From Distichodus sexfasciatus (lineage: Eukaryota > Chordata > Actinopteri > Characiformes > Distichodontidae), in the NCBI GenBank assembly GCA_032718565.1, contig JAVGVS010000024.1:2612452-2676451 (forward strand): DNA of 64,000 nt, written 5' to 3'. Under the pieces are notes generated by a model. That model was not told the DNA's origin, did not search any database, and saw only the letters and a list, made by a program, of their open reading frames with translations. Both the position numbers and the translations under genes were made by a program. Below are positions 24,401 through 35,600 of the stretch, piece by piece (position 1 is the stretch's first letter; every line of letters starts with the position of its first letter).

Positions 24401-27400
24401 ATGACAGGCCAAGTGCTAGAGGAAAGTACGGACCTGACGGCGCACAGGCTCTCGGTCAAGACCTCGATGGAGGATGATTCTGAGAGAGCCGAGAGCACGC
24501 TGAGCCGGTGAGGATGACGACGCACTGGTGTATGATTTTATATTTTTATACTTTCACTAATCTCTTATCGTGTGCACTTATAGAGGCCAGTCGATCTGTG
24601 ATGACACGTCGTCAGAGTTACAGAGGGTGGCCACGCTCGAGCCTCGCGGCCTCAACTCACGCAACTCCTTTCGCGGGCGAGGAGCTCTGTCGAGGCGAGT
24701 GGTGCCTTCAAATAAACGTCTTTCTATGTCGATCTCCAACAGGAGCCAGTCCTGTCTTACAGACGAGTGTGTAACCAGCAACTGTAATAAGACGAGTGTG
24801 TTGATATGTAAATCTTGTCTAATTATTTTTTACATTCATTTTATATTTTGTAGAATTTATTCTGTTTTTACCTTAAATGTAGGTAGAATCTATTGTTACA
24901 TGAATTAACAATAAATATGTGTTGAAATAAAGCATTGATAATAATACTAATAATACTACTACTACTACTACAAATAATAATAATAGTAATAATAATAATA
25001 ATAATAATAACAATATTTTCCTCCAAGACAAAACCTATGGATGAATTATGAATTTTATTTATTACTTATTCTAATAAAACATTTCATTATATGACATTTT
25101 TTGATGACATTCTATATTTCATACTTCTGATTTCATACTTCTTATTCTTCGTTAATAATATATATTTTTATTTAACATACTTATGGCACAAAATCTGACT
25201 CTATCCCCTTATATTTCTTGTCATCCATAGTCTTGCATGGCCAGTTCCTATTAATCCATTATTTACTCTTCAAATAGAAACTGTGTGAATTTCTGCCGTA
25301 AAGCTGAGTTTCTGCAACTAGAGTAAGATGACTGTATTAAAATTATTCTGTATTAATTGAACAGTAAAAAATCTGTTTAAAGTCAAATCTCCATGCGTCT
25401 CAGGTTGGTGAGTATGGTGGTGACGCTGCGAGAATGGGCTCATAAGAGTCTGCAGGAGGAGGAGGAGAGGCCGGACTCTTTCCTGGAGCGCTTCCGTGGG
25501 CCTGAGCTTCAGGTGGCTCCCAGTCGCATCAGCACCAACAGGCCTGATCCTCACAACACCGACAGCAGCGTCAAAACCAAGTGAGCCTGACGCACTGTAA
25601 CACTCAGTTAGAGCACAGCTCAGTTTAAAATGTTTATTAGTAACTACATTCAGTTATAAGCTTGGACCGATCTTTATGAACCTTCTAAATTACGTCTTAT
25701 TAAGATGAATTCTAATGTTATCTCTATCATTTACTCACCTAATGTCACTTGGAGTCTCCAGTAATAAAAATCGCATTCTTTAGAAATCAGAGTGCAAATA
25801 AGAGCCGGTTCTAATATAATAAGTTGTATCCATTCAGTGAACATAAATTGTTCACGGAAAATTTGTAATATTAGACAATATTAGTAGTTCATGTCAAAGT
25901 CAAAGTAAACTTTGTCAGCGATATACAAGTTTATAGAGAGTCGAGACGACACAACATGGCTCCAGTTTTTACACAGTACAAAGAACAAAAAGGTACAACG
26001 ATTATGCGTGTATAATAGACTATAAAATATAAACTAGTGATAGAAAAAGAAAATTTTGGACAATGATATGTGCACGTATTGTGTCTATAAAGCAAGGTAG
26101 TGTGAGCAAAAATGTAAAAAAATTCAGAACCAAACCATTTTGACATTAATAGTTTATTTTCTTCGTGTACTATTTTTACTGTTAGCCTTGTAGTTCTTTG
26201 TTGTGTTTTCATTGCGAAGGCAGGTGATGATTATTTGTCATTGTGAACACACCACAGCACAGCACACAGTCACCCACAACCAAATCGACACAGGTGTTAG
26301 CCTCGTCAGCAGAGAAGGTGTGAGTTTGAATCCAGGTACGATAAGAGTGACCGCTGAAATTGCTCGTGAGTGGTGCAGGTCTAAGCACTCCCCGGGTGCT
26401 TGTTCACGGATAGGTCAAATGCAGAAGTCTGCATTTGGTTGTAATTGCACTGTGTGTAGTAGTATGTTCTAATGACAAATATTTCTGTAATTTGTCACTG
26501 TATTCTCTGACATATTTATTCCTTATATTTTGTGGTGAAATTTTTTATGAAGGATTAAAATCCTTGTTCAAATTCACTGGCAGAAAGAAGTCAGATGTGT
26601 TCATCCTGGCTCCCTCTGATGATTTGTACTACCACTGGCTGTTCGTCATCGCCACCGCCGTGCTGTACAACTGGTGCCTGCTGGTGGCCAGGTCAAGAAC
26701 AGCAGCTTGATAAATACAGTTTACCGCCAGCTCATCACTGCCATATGGAGCTCACTTTGTGTCGAAAGGATTCATCTAAATTAACAAAACGTAAATGATT
26801 AAGAACTAATAACTGAGATTATTATGCATCAGAACCAAAGGCATAATAAAAACAATCATTTTTAAGGGAGAAAAAAATGAATTGTCAGAATTAGAAAAGG
26901 ATAAAAACCAAAATGATTTTAATTTCATTTCATTCATTCTTTCATTCTCACTTTTGTTCATTTGTTGTTATTTTTGCGTCACAATTTTACTTAAATTACA
27001 GAATCAGGGAATTTAATTAGCAGCACTAGAATTTAAAAAAAATGTTTTTTATAATGTGTGCAAAATATATTTTAGTTCTGATAACAATTAGCTTGAAGTT
27101 TTTTATATGTAAGGCAAAAATATTAACTATATATTGTAGCCTTTTTCTTATCCATAGTCTTTCTTGCCCAGTTATTATTATTATACTCCTGTATTGATTG
27201 AATTAAAAACTCATAATAAATGGCTGTGGGAAAAATAAATTATGACAAATGAAAGCACTGCGGCGTTCAGGGTTAGCTGATAAGGGTGAAAAAGGGAGAG
27301 TCTTTGAGAAAGCATTTCAAGCTGTTTATGAGCAGCTGTTTCCTTCATGAAAAAAACAACCAGTTTAGGGCTTCAAAACCCCAGTGATGCGCAAGTGGGT

Positions 27401-29183
27401 CTAATTAAGGCTCTCATTTTAATGATGATTTATGTAAATGACTATGATTGTGCCAGGACCGTGGGGGCATTTCCCCCTGCCAGCTCACAATTTAGATATT
27501 CATATTTCAAACACAGGGCCTGCTTTGATGAGCTTCAAACCAACAACTACATTTTGTGGCTGGTTTTGGATTACCTCTCTGATCTGGTCTACATACTGGA
27601 CACCTGCATGAGACTAAGGACAGGTCAGAAGCCTCGGGCATAACATACATCGTAGGTTTGGAAAATGATGTTGGATGAAAAAAAAACCCCAATAACAAAA
27701 CGTGTTTGATTTTGCTTTACCATGCTCGAGTCGTTTGTCTTTTTCTTTAATCATTTATATGGACGACATCCATCCAATGCAGGTTTTCTGGAGCAAGGTC
27801 TCCTGGTGAAGGACCTGAAAAAAGTTAAGAGGCCTAACATCTCCACACTCCAGTTTAAGATGGACCTCTTATCCATCCTACCTACAGATCTCGCCTACAT
27901 CGCCACCGGGATCCACGTGCCGGAGCTGCGTTTCAACAGACTGATGCGCTTCTCCCGCATGTTTGAGTTCTTCGACCGTAGCGAGACTCGAACCAGCTAC
28001 CCCAATACCTTTCGCATCAGCAATCTGGTGCTCTACATCCCTGGTCATCATTCTGGGCAACGCATCTCTACTTTGCCATCTCCAAGTCTCTCGGTTTCGG
28101 CTCAGACCAATGGGTTTATCCCAACATCTCCGATCCAGAGTTTGGCACCTTGACCAGAGGTTACGTCTACTGCCTCTACTGGTCCACGCTCACTCTCCAC
28201 AATCGGCGAAATGACCGCCCCAGTGCGCGACGAGGAGTATCTCTTTGTGGTCTTTGACTTCCTAGTGGGCGTCCTCATCTTCGCCACCATCGTGGGCAAC
28301 GTGAGAGCCATGATATCCAACATGAACGACACACGGGCAGAATTTCAGGCCCGTATCGATGCCGTAAAGCGTACATGCGGTCCGGAAGGTCAGCAAAGAG
28401 CTGGAGGCGGGTCATCAAATGGTTCGACTACCTGTGGACCAACAAGAAAGCCATTGACGAGCAAGAAGTGCTCAAGAACCTTCCCAACAAGCTCCGGGCC
28501 GAGATCGCCATCAACGTGCACCTGGAGACCTTAAAGAGTGCGCATCTTTCAGGACTGCGAAGCGGGACTGCTAGTGGAGCTCGTGCTCAAGCTACGCCCT
28601 CAGGTCTTCAGCCCCGGCGACTACATCTGCCGAAAGGGTGACATCGGCAAAGAGATGTACATCATCAAGGAAGGCCGCCTGGCTGTGGTTGGAGACGACG
28701 GCATGACGCAGTTCGCCCTCCTCACAGGTGGTAGCTGCTTTGGCGAGATCAGCATCCTCAATATCAAGGGCAGCAAAATGGGAAACCGCCGCACTGCCAA
28801 CATACGCAGCATTGGCTACTCTGACCTTTTCTGCCTGTCCAAAGATGACCTGATGGAAGCTGTGATGGAGTATCCTGATGCCAAGAAGGTCTTGGAAAGG
28901 GGGCAGGGAAATTCTCCGGAAGAAGCTTGCTGGAAAGAGCTGAAGTCGGACTGACGAAACAGATGGAGGAGAAGGTGGAGCGACTCGAGGCCTCGCTGAA
29001 TACACTGCAGACCCGCTTCGCCCGGCTGCTGGGAGAATACCTGCCCGCGCAGCAGCGGCAAAAGCAGAAGGGTGACCAGCTGGGGAGAACAGACTGCTGG
29101 CGATCGACGGCGGCTTCTGTCGGCAGAGGCAGAGCACCACAGACGGAGATGGGACTCATAGCGAGGTCAACATCCAGCTGTGA
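24401..29183 (+). CDS. cnga2: Cyclic nucleotide-gated channel alpha subunit (CNGA2-like), last exon frameshifted
   Basis: Cation channel subunit opened by cyclic nucleotides; CNGA2 is the olfactory type. Exons: 24401-24507, 24584-24694, 25404-25580, 26584-26691, 27517-27623, 27783-29183. Phases agree. The N-terminus has DDTSSELQR, then RLVSMVVTLREWAH (calmodulin-binding site in CNGA2) and RPDSFLERFRGPELQ. S1 is in exon 4 (WLFVIATAVLYNWCLLVAR), S2-S3 in exon 5, and S4, pore, S6, C-linker, nucleotide-binding domain and a C-terminal coiled coil in exon 6. The pore retains TIGE; the binding domain has GDYICRKGDIGKEMYIIKEG and GSCFGEISILNIKGSKMGNRRTAN in pieces. Exon 6 needs frame changes near 28040-28072, 28199, 28363-28412, 28537 and 28894-28950. 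Exon 2 uses a GC donor. The start codon is the best ATG, but an upstream exon is possible. CNGA2 is favoured over CNGA3 by N-terminal motifs and synteny. Confidence 0.85.
24940..25012 (+). repeat. AT-rich trinucleotide microsatellite
   Basis: Runs of (TAC)n and (AAT)n in a CNGA2 intron. Confidence 0.85.
26297..26485 (+). mobile_element. tRNA-derived SINE, degraded copy
   Basis: Contains 'gtgtgagtttgaatccaggt' (B-box region), 'taagcactccccgggtgctt' and 'ctaatgacaaatatttctg'. A reverse-complement tail copy lies just before it at 26224-26265. It lies in the CNGA2 intron before the S1 exon. Confidence 0.7.
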
Positions 29184-29425
29184 ACGGACCTGCTCTGTTT
29201 GTATTTCACTTCATGCTGAGGCCATGACTTCAGGTTTGTTAAAGAAAGGCGGCTGACCAACCTGTAAAGGTTTAAGAACGTTTTAGAATGTGAATAGAAC
29301 AAAACGGAATTTGACCTGTAATAGTAACCTGCTGTTTTTATTCATTGTTTTATTTTCTAAACAACACAGTGACTAGAATCTACCACAGAAAGAATTTTGT
29401 ATATTCACAAATAAAACTCAGTATT
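29184..29425 (+). other. cnga2: CNGA2 3' untranslated region
   Basis: Short 3' end with AATAAA at 29410-29415. The stop used is TGA at 29181-29183, read in the frame that ends EVNIQL. Confidence 0.55.
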
Positions 29426-29979
29426 TGCTGGTATTGCTGTCTGTTTGGCAGGTATTTAATTAGATTTAATGGAAACATAAAAACATGTACAACAGTGTAC
29501 ATATAAATTCTGCATAAAGGTATTATATGTAATGTTAATGCAATGTTTATATAACTGTATTATATTTAATAAAATATGACAAATTTGATATTAAATGAGA
29601 CAATTCAGCCATTATACATGATCACATAATATATCATAAAATACAGCTTACAAATTACGATTACCTAATAAAAAGTAATTCTGAAAAAATACCAGTTCAC
29701 TAATACTTTTTCCGAGTTTCGATTAAATTCGATTTTAGAATTCTTAAATTAGGTATTTAATCAGTTTACAAATTCAGATATATGCTACTACACCATCATC
29801 AAAATTTGATTTGAAATGAAGTTTGTAAAACTATTAGTGAAAAGAAAAGAAAACGACGGCATCTTATATTTCATCAATATTACATTCAATCGGGTTTCCA
29901 CCCAGTTTGGCTCGTTTTAATAAAGATTTTTACACGTTAATTTTTACACGTTGAAAATGTCAGTTTTCACGTTTCGTTG
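29426..29979. other. Intergenic, CNGA2 to NUP62
   Basis: AT-rich DNA with no recognised gene or repeat. Confidence 0.5.
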
Positions 29980-30118
29980 AGTCCTCGCCCGGGCTTCGTT
30001 TTAAACAGGCAGTGTGATGGACAGCCCGAAAACACCGGGGTCTTCTCTTAGCTTTCGACGCGGGAGTGACGGCTAATTTTCCGCGCTCGAATCGTCCCGG
30101 GAATGCGTTTGCTGTGAG
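29980..30118 (+). promoter_or_regulatory. nup62l: Putative NUP62 promoter and untranslated first exon
   Basis: A local CpG-rich patch ('tcctcgcccgggcttcg', 'ttttccgcgctcgaatcgtc') ends in a good donor, GAG|GTAATG, at 30118/30119. The next acceptor is at 31482, just before the NUP62 start codon. The exon is inferred from position and splice signals only. Confidence 0.5.
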
Positions 30119-31482
30119 GTAATGTCGGAGTTCTCCTCTCCTTTCATCTCCTGCTTCTTTCCTTTACGAGCATCACAGCCGGTTTTTCTCTCTTTACCGT
30201 TCGCGTAGATCTTTGGACAACCAGCTAGTTAGCTTTGGATGCTAGCGATGTAGAGCGCGAGCGCGCTGACTAGCACGAGCTGGGTGGCGAGCGTGTTTAA
30301 GTTACTAAATCTTGCAATGTAACTGCTCTCAGTCATGGCGTAATTTACTCTAAATCTCATTTTCACCTCACTTTAATGCTTGAGGTAACGTTGTAGTTAA
30401 TATTAGCTGTGTTACATACGTTTTATAGATTCACGTTATAAGTTGAATATTTATGGTTAATGTTTTATCTGGCTGTTGTAGTTATTCTACGTGACGGCTC
30501 TTAAATGTTTGATTCTGCTGATCGCTGACCACTGGCTTTACATTTACAAATATTTGAGGTTTATTTATCAACACAACTCAAATAGGTCGTTCATATGTAC
30601 CTGGGGAAAATAACAGACACAGCAGACCTGACAGTTTTGTCATTATTTTTAACATGTAAAGCTACGTGAACTGAACCTGTTTTGTTTAACTCGCATTTTA
30701 ATTTATAAAAGCCTTGCATGTAAATTACTGCTTTAATTTAAGAACAAAATGGTGATTTCTGTAGTAAAAGTGAAAAGAAGGATAGAGAATGGTTTAATGC
30801 AGCTGGATTTCACCCAACAAACTAGAGGTGTAAATCACAAGTTTCATTACGATACGATGTTTGCATGATTTAATGGACAACGATTTGATGTTACCCGATA
30901 TCAAGTCTGATATGAAATGGTTCAAGCAATCAATTTGAGGAAATATATTCTGATTTAAACACAGGCTCTTCTGATAGTACCAGATCACAAAAGGCAGCCT
31001 AAGTATTGTGACATTTATAGTATCAAGCTCAGTCAGATATTTAAATGAAAATAATAATGTTTTATTAGCAAAAGTGCCTCGTTTGCTTGGCGAGGGACGT
31101 TACATTACGTATGACATTTGATCAGTGTTATCATTTTGGATTAATGCTATGGGCTTGCTGGCCTTTGGATTGATGTATCAATGTAGATCGATGCACCCTT
31201 ACTTTAAAATGTATATATTTTTAATGTATATTTTGTGTTTTACTTATTTAGTGTTTATTCCATGTGCCTTATTTGTGCCACTGCCTTATTTGTTCCTCTC
31301 TGTTCTGTTGTTCTACTCTGTTCTCTGCATTAAAAAAATCTCTGGGCGGCCGTCTCGTCTCTCTATGTATCTGTACAGTATATAGCAGAAATGACAAAGT
31401 TTACGTTGACTTTACTAAAACCTGACAATTAAACAATGACTCCTTGAATTTCTTTTTAATGGTCTTTTACTGCTATTTGCAG
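30119..31482. other. nup62l: NUP62 first intron
   Basis: No exon recognised; AT-rich. Contains the dispersed motif 'gatgtatcaatgtagatcgatg' near 31171 that also occurs near 5982. Confidence 0.45.
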
Positions 31483-31499
31483 TGCCTAAAGAGACGAAA

Positions 31500-32664
31500 A
31501 TGTCGTTCGGCTTTGGACAAAACAGTGGAGGTTTTGCTTTTGGAGCCCCTAAAACGACAGCCTCGACGACGACCACTGCTGGCTTTGGGCTGCTTACCAG
31601 CGCCTCTACGGGAGGCGGCTTCAGCTTCGGGACGAGCCAGCCTCAGGCCTCCACCGGCACCTCTCAGATAGCAGGACTGCTGGCTCAGCCCACAGGCAGC
31701 AATGGAGCCGCACAGGGGGGCTTCAGCTTGACAGCCAGCAGGGGCACCGCTCTGGGCGGCTTTTTCGACTGAATTAAAACTTCCGGGAATGATAAATGCA
31801 ATACGTAGCAATGAGCTCCTTTCACTGGGGCTGTTGGTAGTGTAACGGTTAGGAAGTTGACCCTTACTTTTACATTTGCACTTCTCATGCAGATTATCCA
31901 CTCCAAAACTGGGCCTCACTCTACCTGCAGCGTCTCCAGCCCGGCTTCCCACGTCTGTGGTGTCTCTGGCCGGCCTGGCGTCGTCCTCGTCCAGCGGGAC
32001 CGGCTTCACTCTTGGAGGTCTCTCCGCTCAGACTGCTGCCACATCTCAGCCTTCTATGGGAGGCTTCAGCTTTGGCGTGACCAAGGTGCAGGCCACTACA
32101 CCTCTTGGCTGAGCCACTCCTGCCCTCACTGGAGTGCGCCAACCCCAGGTGATTATCTGTATCTGTGGATCTGTTATTGAGGCTGAGCAGTGTCGAAAAG
32201 AATTAATTGAAACTGATGTTTAGAACATTCAGTCGACGTAACCTTGAGCATGATATTATTGATTAGTTTTAAAAATCTGTTCATATTTTACCCAGTGCTT
32301 TCATGTACTGCTTGCATAAAAACATACCATGTGTTATCACGTGACTCTACCCCTTTCGGGATAGTTGAGTTTCATCAAACGATTACGATTAATGAACAAT
32401 TATTTTGTTTAGTGTTTTTATTTGCTTTTTTGCCCTTATGGTTCACTGTTCTGTAACTGTAAATATGCATTGGAGATTTTTCCAATGACTGGAAGGGCTG
32501 GAGTCACTTCACAACAACCAGAACAACTTTTTAAAGGGGGAAGTATATGAACACACACTGGGGAAAGTATTGACAGAATTCCTTTGGTTTAAGTATTAAG
32601 CAATTTTCAAAAGTAATTGGAATCAATGACATGGGAAGTTTTTGTTGATTAGCGATTTTGAATA

Positions 32665-32695
<31 letters not shown>

Positions 32696-35600
32696 ATTGA
32701 GGTTTAGCCATTCCTGTAAATATATGAAGAAATGAGGGGTAACAAGGCTTTTGGATAGGACTGTATGTTTTTGAAGCTTTTTAAATCTGTAGTTTGCCCC
32801 TTGTAACTGCTGCACTTTACACCTAGTTGGAAATATTTTTCAAAGTTATGTTTAAAGGTCAAGCTTTACTCCGATATTTCATTATCATTGAATACAGTTT
32901 TTATTGTCTTTTTAAAAAGATTATTTATGATTTTTTTTAACCTGAAGGTCTCACTCTGGGAGGAGGTGCACCGCCATCTGCTGCACCTACGACACGATTT
33001 AGTTTTGGTATCAAACCTGCAGGTAAGTTGTGAAGCAGATTTTCAAGGCCATTCAAAAAGCACTTCAGGATGAAAGGACATCTGGCAGTGACTTTTAATT
33101 CACTCGCTGCCTTCCTTTCATTTCTCTTTAGCCACTCCAGCTCCTCTTGGCACAGCAGCAACCCGTTAATTCGAACCCTTTAGGATCGTCCCTCTTCGCC
33201 ATCCCCTCAACTCCCGCTGCGGGCTTCTCATGTAAGTTATTTCTTAATGGTGATTTTTACACTACCAAGAACAGATCATGCAGCGTTTTTCAGCAAAATC
33301 TCTCAGTCTAGATTTACAGTGTTCTAACAGGATTGCATGTCAGTAAACACAATGTATAGAACACAAGCAAACATAAGGGTTTTTCCTCTTTTTGCCAGTG
33401 GGGGCTCCAGCTACTGCAACAACCTCAGCTCCGACCTCTGCAGCCAGCGCCCCCACAGGCCTGTCAATCAAACCGCTGGGAGCTTCCGTCACCAGCACTG
33501 CTACAACAGGTAATGCTATTATGTGAACTTAGAAACTTTTTCTGACCGCTGCTCATATTCTGCTTAGTGTTTGTGCTAAACGTTGTCTCAACTGTAAAAC
33601 GCTGCAGCCCGATTCAGGCGAGGGTGCTTGTATACATTCATTCTGAGTTCTGTCCATTTTCATCATACCCTACTTGCATAAATATAGGGTTTCAAAATTT
33701 CACCCTCGTTTTCCCCCAAAGCCACCAAATTAAGTCATTAGGGGCCATAGACACTACCTGCAACACTATCTATGTGCGTCTATTACACTTGTCCTTTTCA
33801 TCCCTTTTTTCTGTCGTTCATTTTTCCCATAGGGACCCATTTGTTTTCTTCCATTAAGAATACATGGGAATTGAGACTCAAGCTTTCCTTCGACTGTTTG
33901 TACTTGACAGTCCATGACGGTTTCTCCATAGCACCGAGCCATCTAACCCAAATGCATCTGAATCTGTTTTGATCTGCACTTATCTTTTTCTTGCTTTTAT
34001 GTCCTTTCGTTCCTTCTTCATTCACTTTGTGCATTTAAGTCAAATCTTTCTGCTTTCGGCCAGTTTTCATATGTCAGTTTTTCAGTTTCAGTTATGAAAC
34101 TTGAGCAATCGCATTAGCATTTTCTTGCAGAAATGCATCTCTAATTTGTAAAATGCTACCGTTTCTGCAGACATGATGATCATAAAGTATTAAGCTTGTT
34201 GTACTTGCCTCTAAATATAAAAATAAAAATGTTTAGATTGGATCCAGCATGTGAGCATCAGACTTTAAAATCTTTTTGTAATCTGTTGAGTTAATTCAAC
34301 TTATTTTCTTTTTCCATCCTTCTGTCACCACACGGCGGCTACTGCAGGCTTTTTCACTGGCCTTGAAGCCTCCAGCTTCTGTTGCACCAGTTACAATTAC
34401 AACCACCTCCACTGCAGCTGTCACAACCAGGTATGAGGAAACATGACTGAACAGAGCGTGCACAGTGTCCTTTTATACTCACATGGCAATGCATTTTCTT
34501 TGCCTTTTATTGTTATTTATTTATCCACACAGTGACATGCTTAACATCTCTTACCCTTAGCACTGCACCAGTGATGACATATGCACAGCTGGAGGCCTTG
34601 ATTAATAAGTGGAGCTCTGAGTTGGAGGACCAAGAACGACACTTCCTCTCCAGCACCTGAGCCCACTCAAGTCAGCATACCGATGCATGCTGGTGGAGAA
34701 CGGAGAGAAGGTGGGCAGCCGCTCGGAATCATCCATCAGTCATTCTTCCGCAGCACATTGCTTTGTATTACTAACTACTGTTTCATTTAAATTTACATTT
34801 AGAGTGAAACCAGAATATACCAACATAAGGAAGTAGTGCTGGCGTGATTCGCCCGATCTCGATATTTTTATCGAGAAAAAATGTGATCGCTGATAATGAT
34901 ACTGAAATTTGCCTGCGCTACGAAAAGCCCGTGATAAACATTATACCGAAGTAGTTTTCTGCGTGCGAGATACATAACATTCAGAGCGCTTATGTGCATG
35001 CATTGCGGCTTGACGCGTCCGCTGAGCATGTCATCATAAATTTACGTAAATTGCAGAACCAGCAGCAATAGAGGGGCGGCGCAACATATTTAAAATTTTG
35101 CCGCATTAAGCGTCTAACAACGTTCATTTCATCAGCTGCGGCTGAAACGGTTTACGCCATCACTGCGCCGTGCCTTCCGAATGCAAATATTTTTTATCTT
35201 TCTTCCCTCACTTCAAAGCAAAAGTACCCAATGAGGCTTTTTAAGTAACCTTGTAACAACAAACACCGGCAGCTCTGCGATGAGGTGGCGGCTCTACTGC
35301 CGTTCAACTGGCAGTGGCTATTTTTTAAAATAAAATCTATGAAACCTTCGCGCCTTCAGCGAGAAAAAAAAAGAAATTGCCTCAAATTATATAGAACGCT
35401 TTAAAAGTAAGTGAAAATTATTTATTTAACTATTGTTTGATTATTTTAATTTGTTCATTTAGTCTGTATCAGAATCCCAAAAAAACCATATGACAATATA
35501 TCGTGATGATTATTGAAATTGATCAATATGCCAAAAAATATCGTGATAATGTTTTTGTTCGTATCGCCCAGCTCTATAAGGGAGTCTGTTAGAGATGATG

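Noticed and set aside
28592..29140. 182-residue open frame on the minus strand
   Set aside because: Antisense to the conserved CNGA2 nucleotide-binding domain; no independent homology or start context.
24401..29183. Calling the CNGA2-like gene a definite pseudogene
   Set aside because: Splice sites and codon conservation are intact, and two neighbouring genes show the same type of indel, which points to local sequence error.
31500..31772. A short stand-alone 90-residue FG protein
   Set aside because: Its stop comes from a frame break; the following exons continue the NUP62 FG region and coiled coil.
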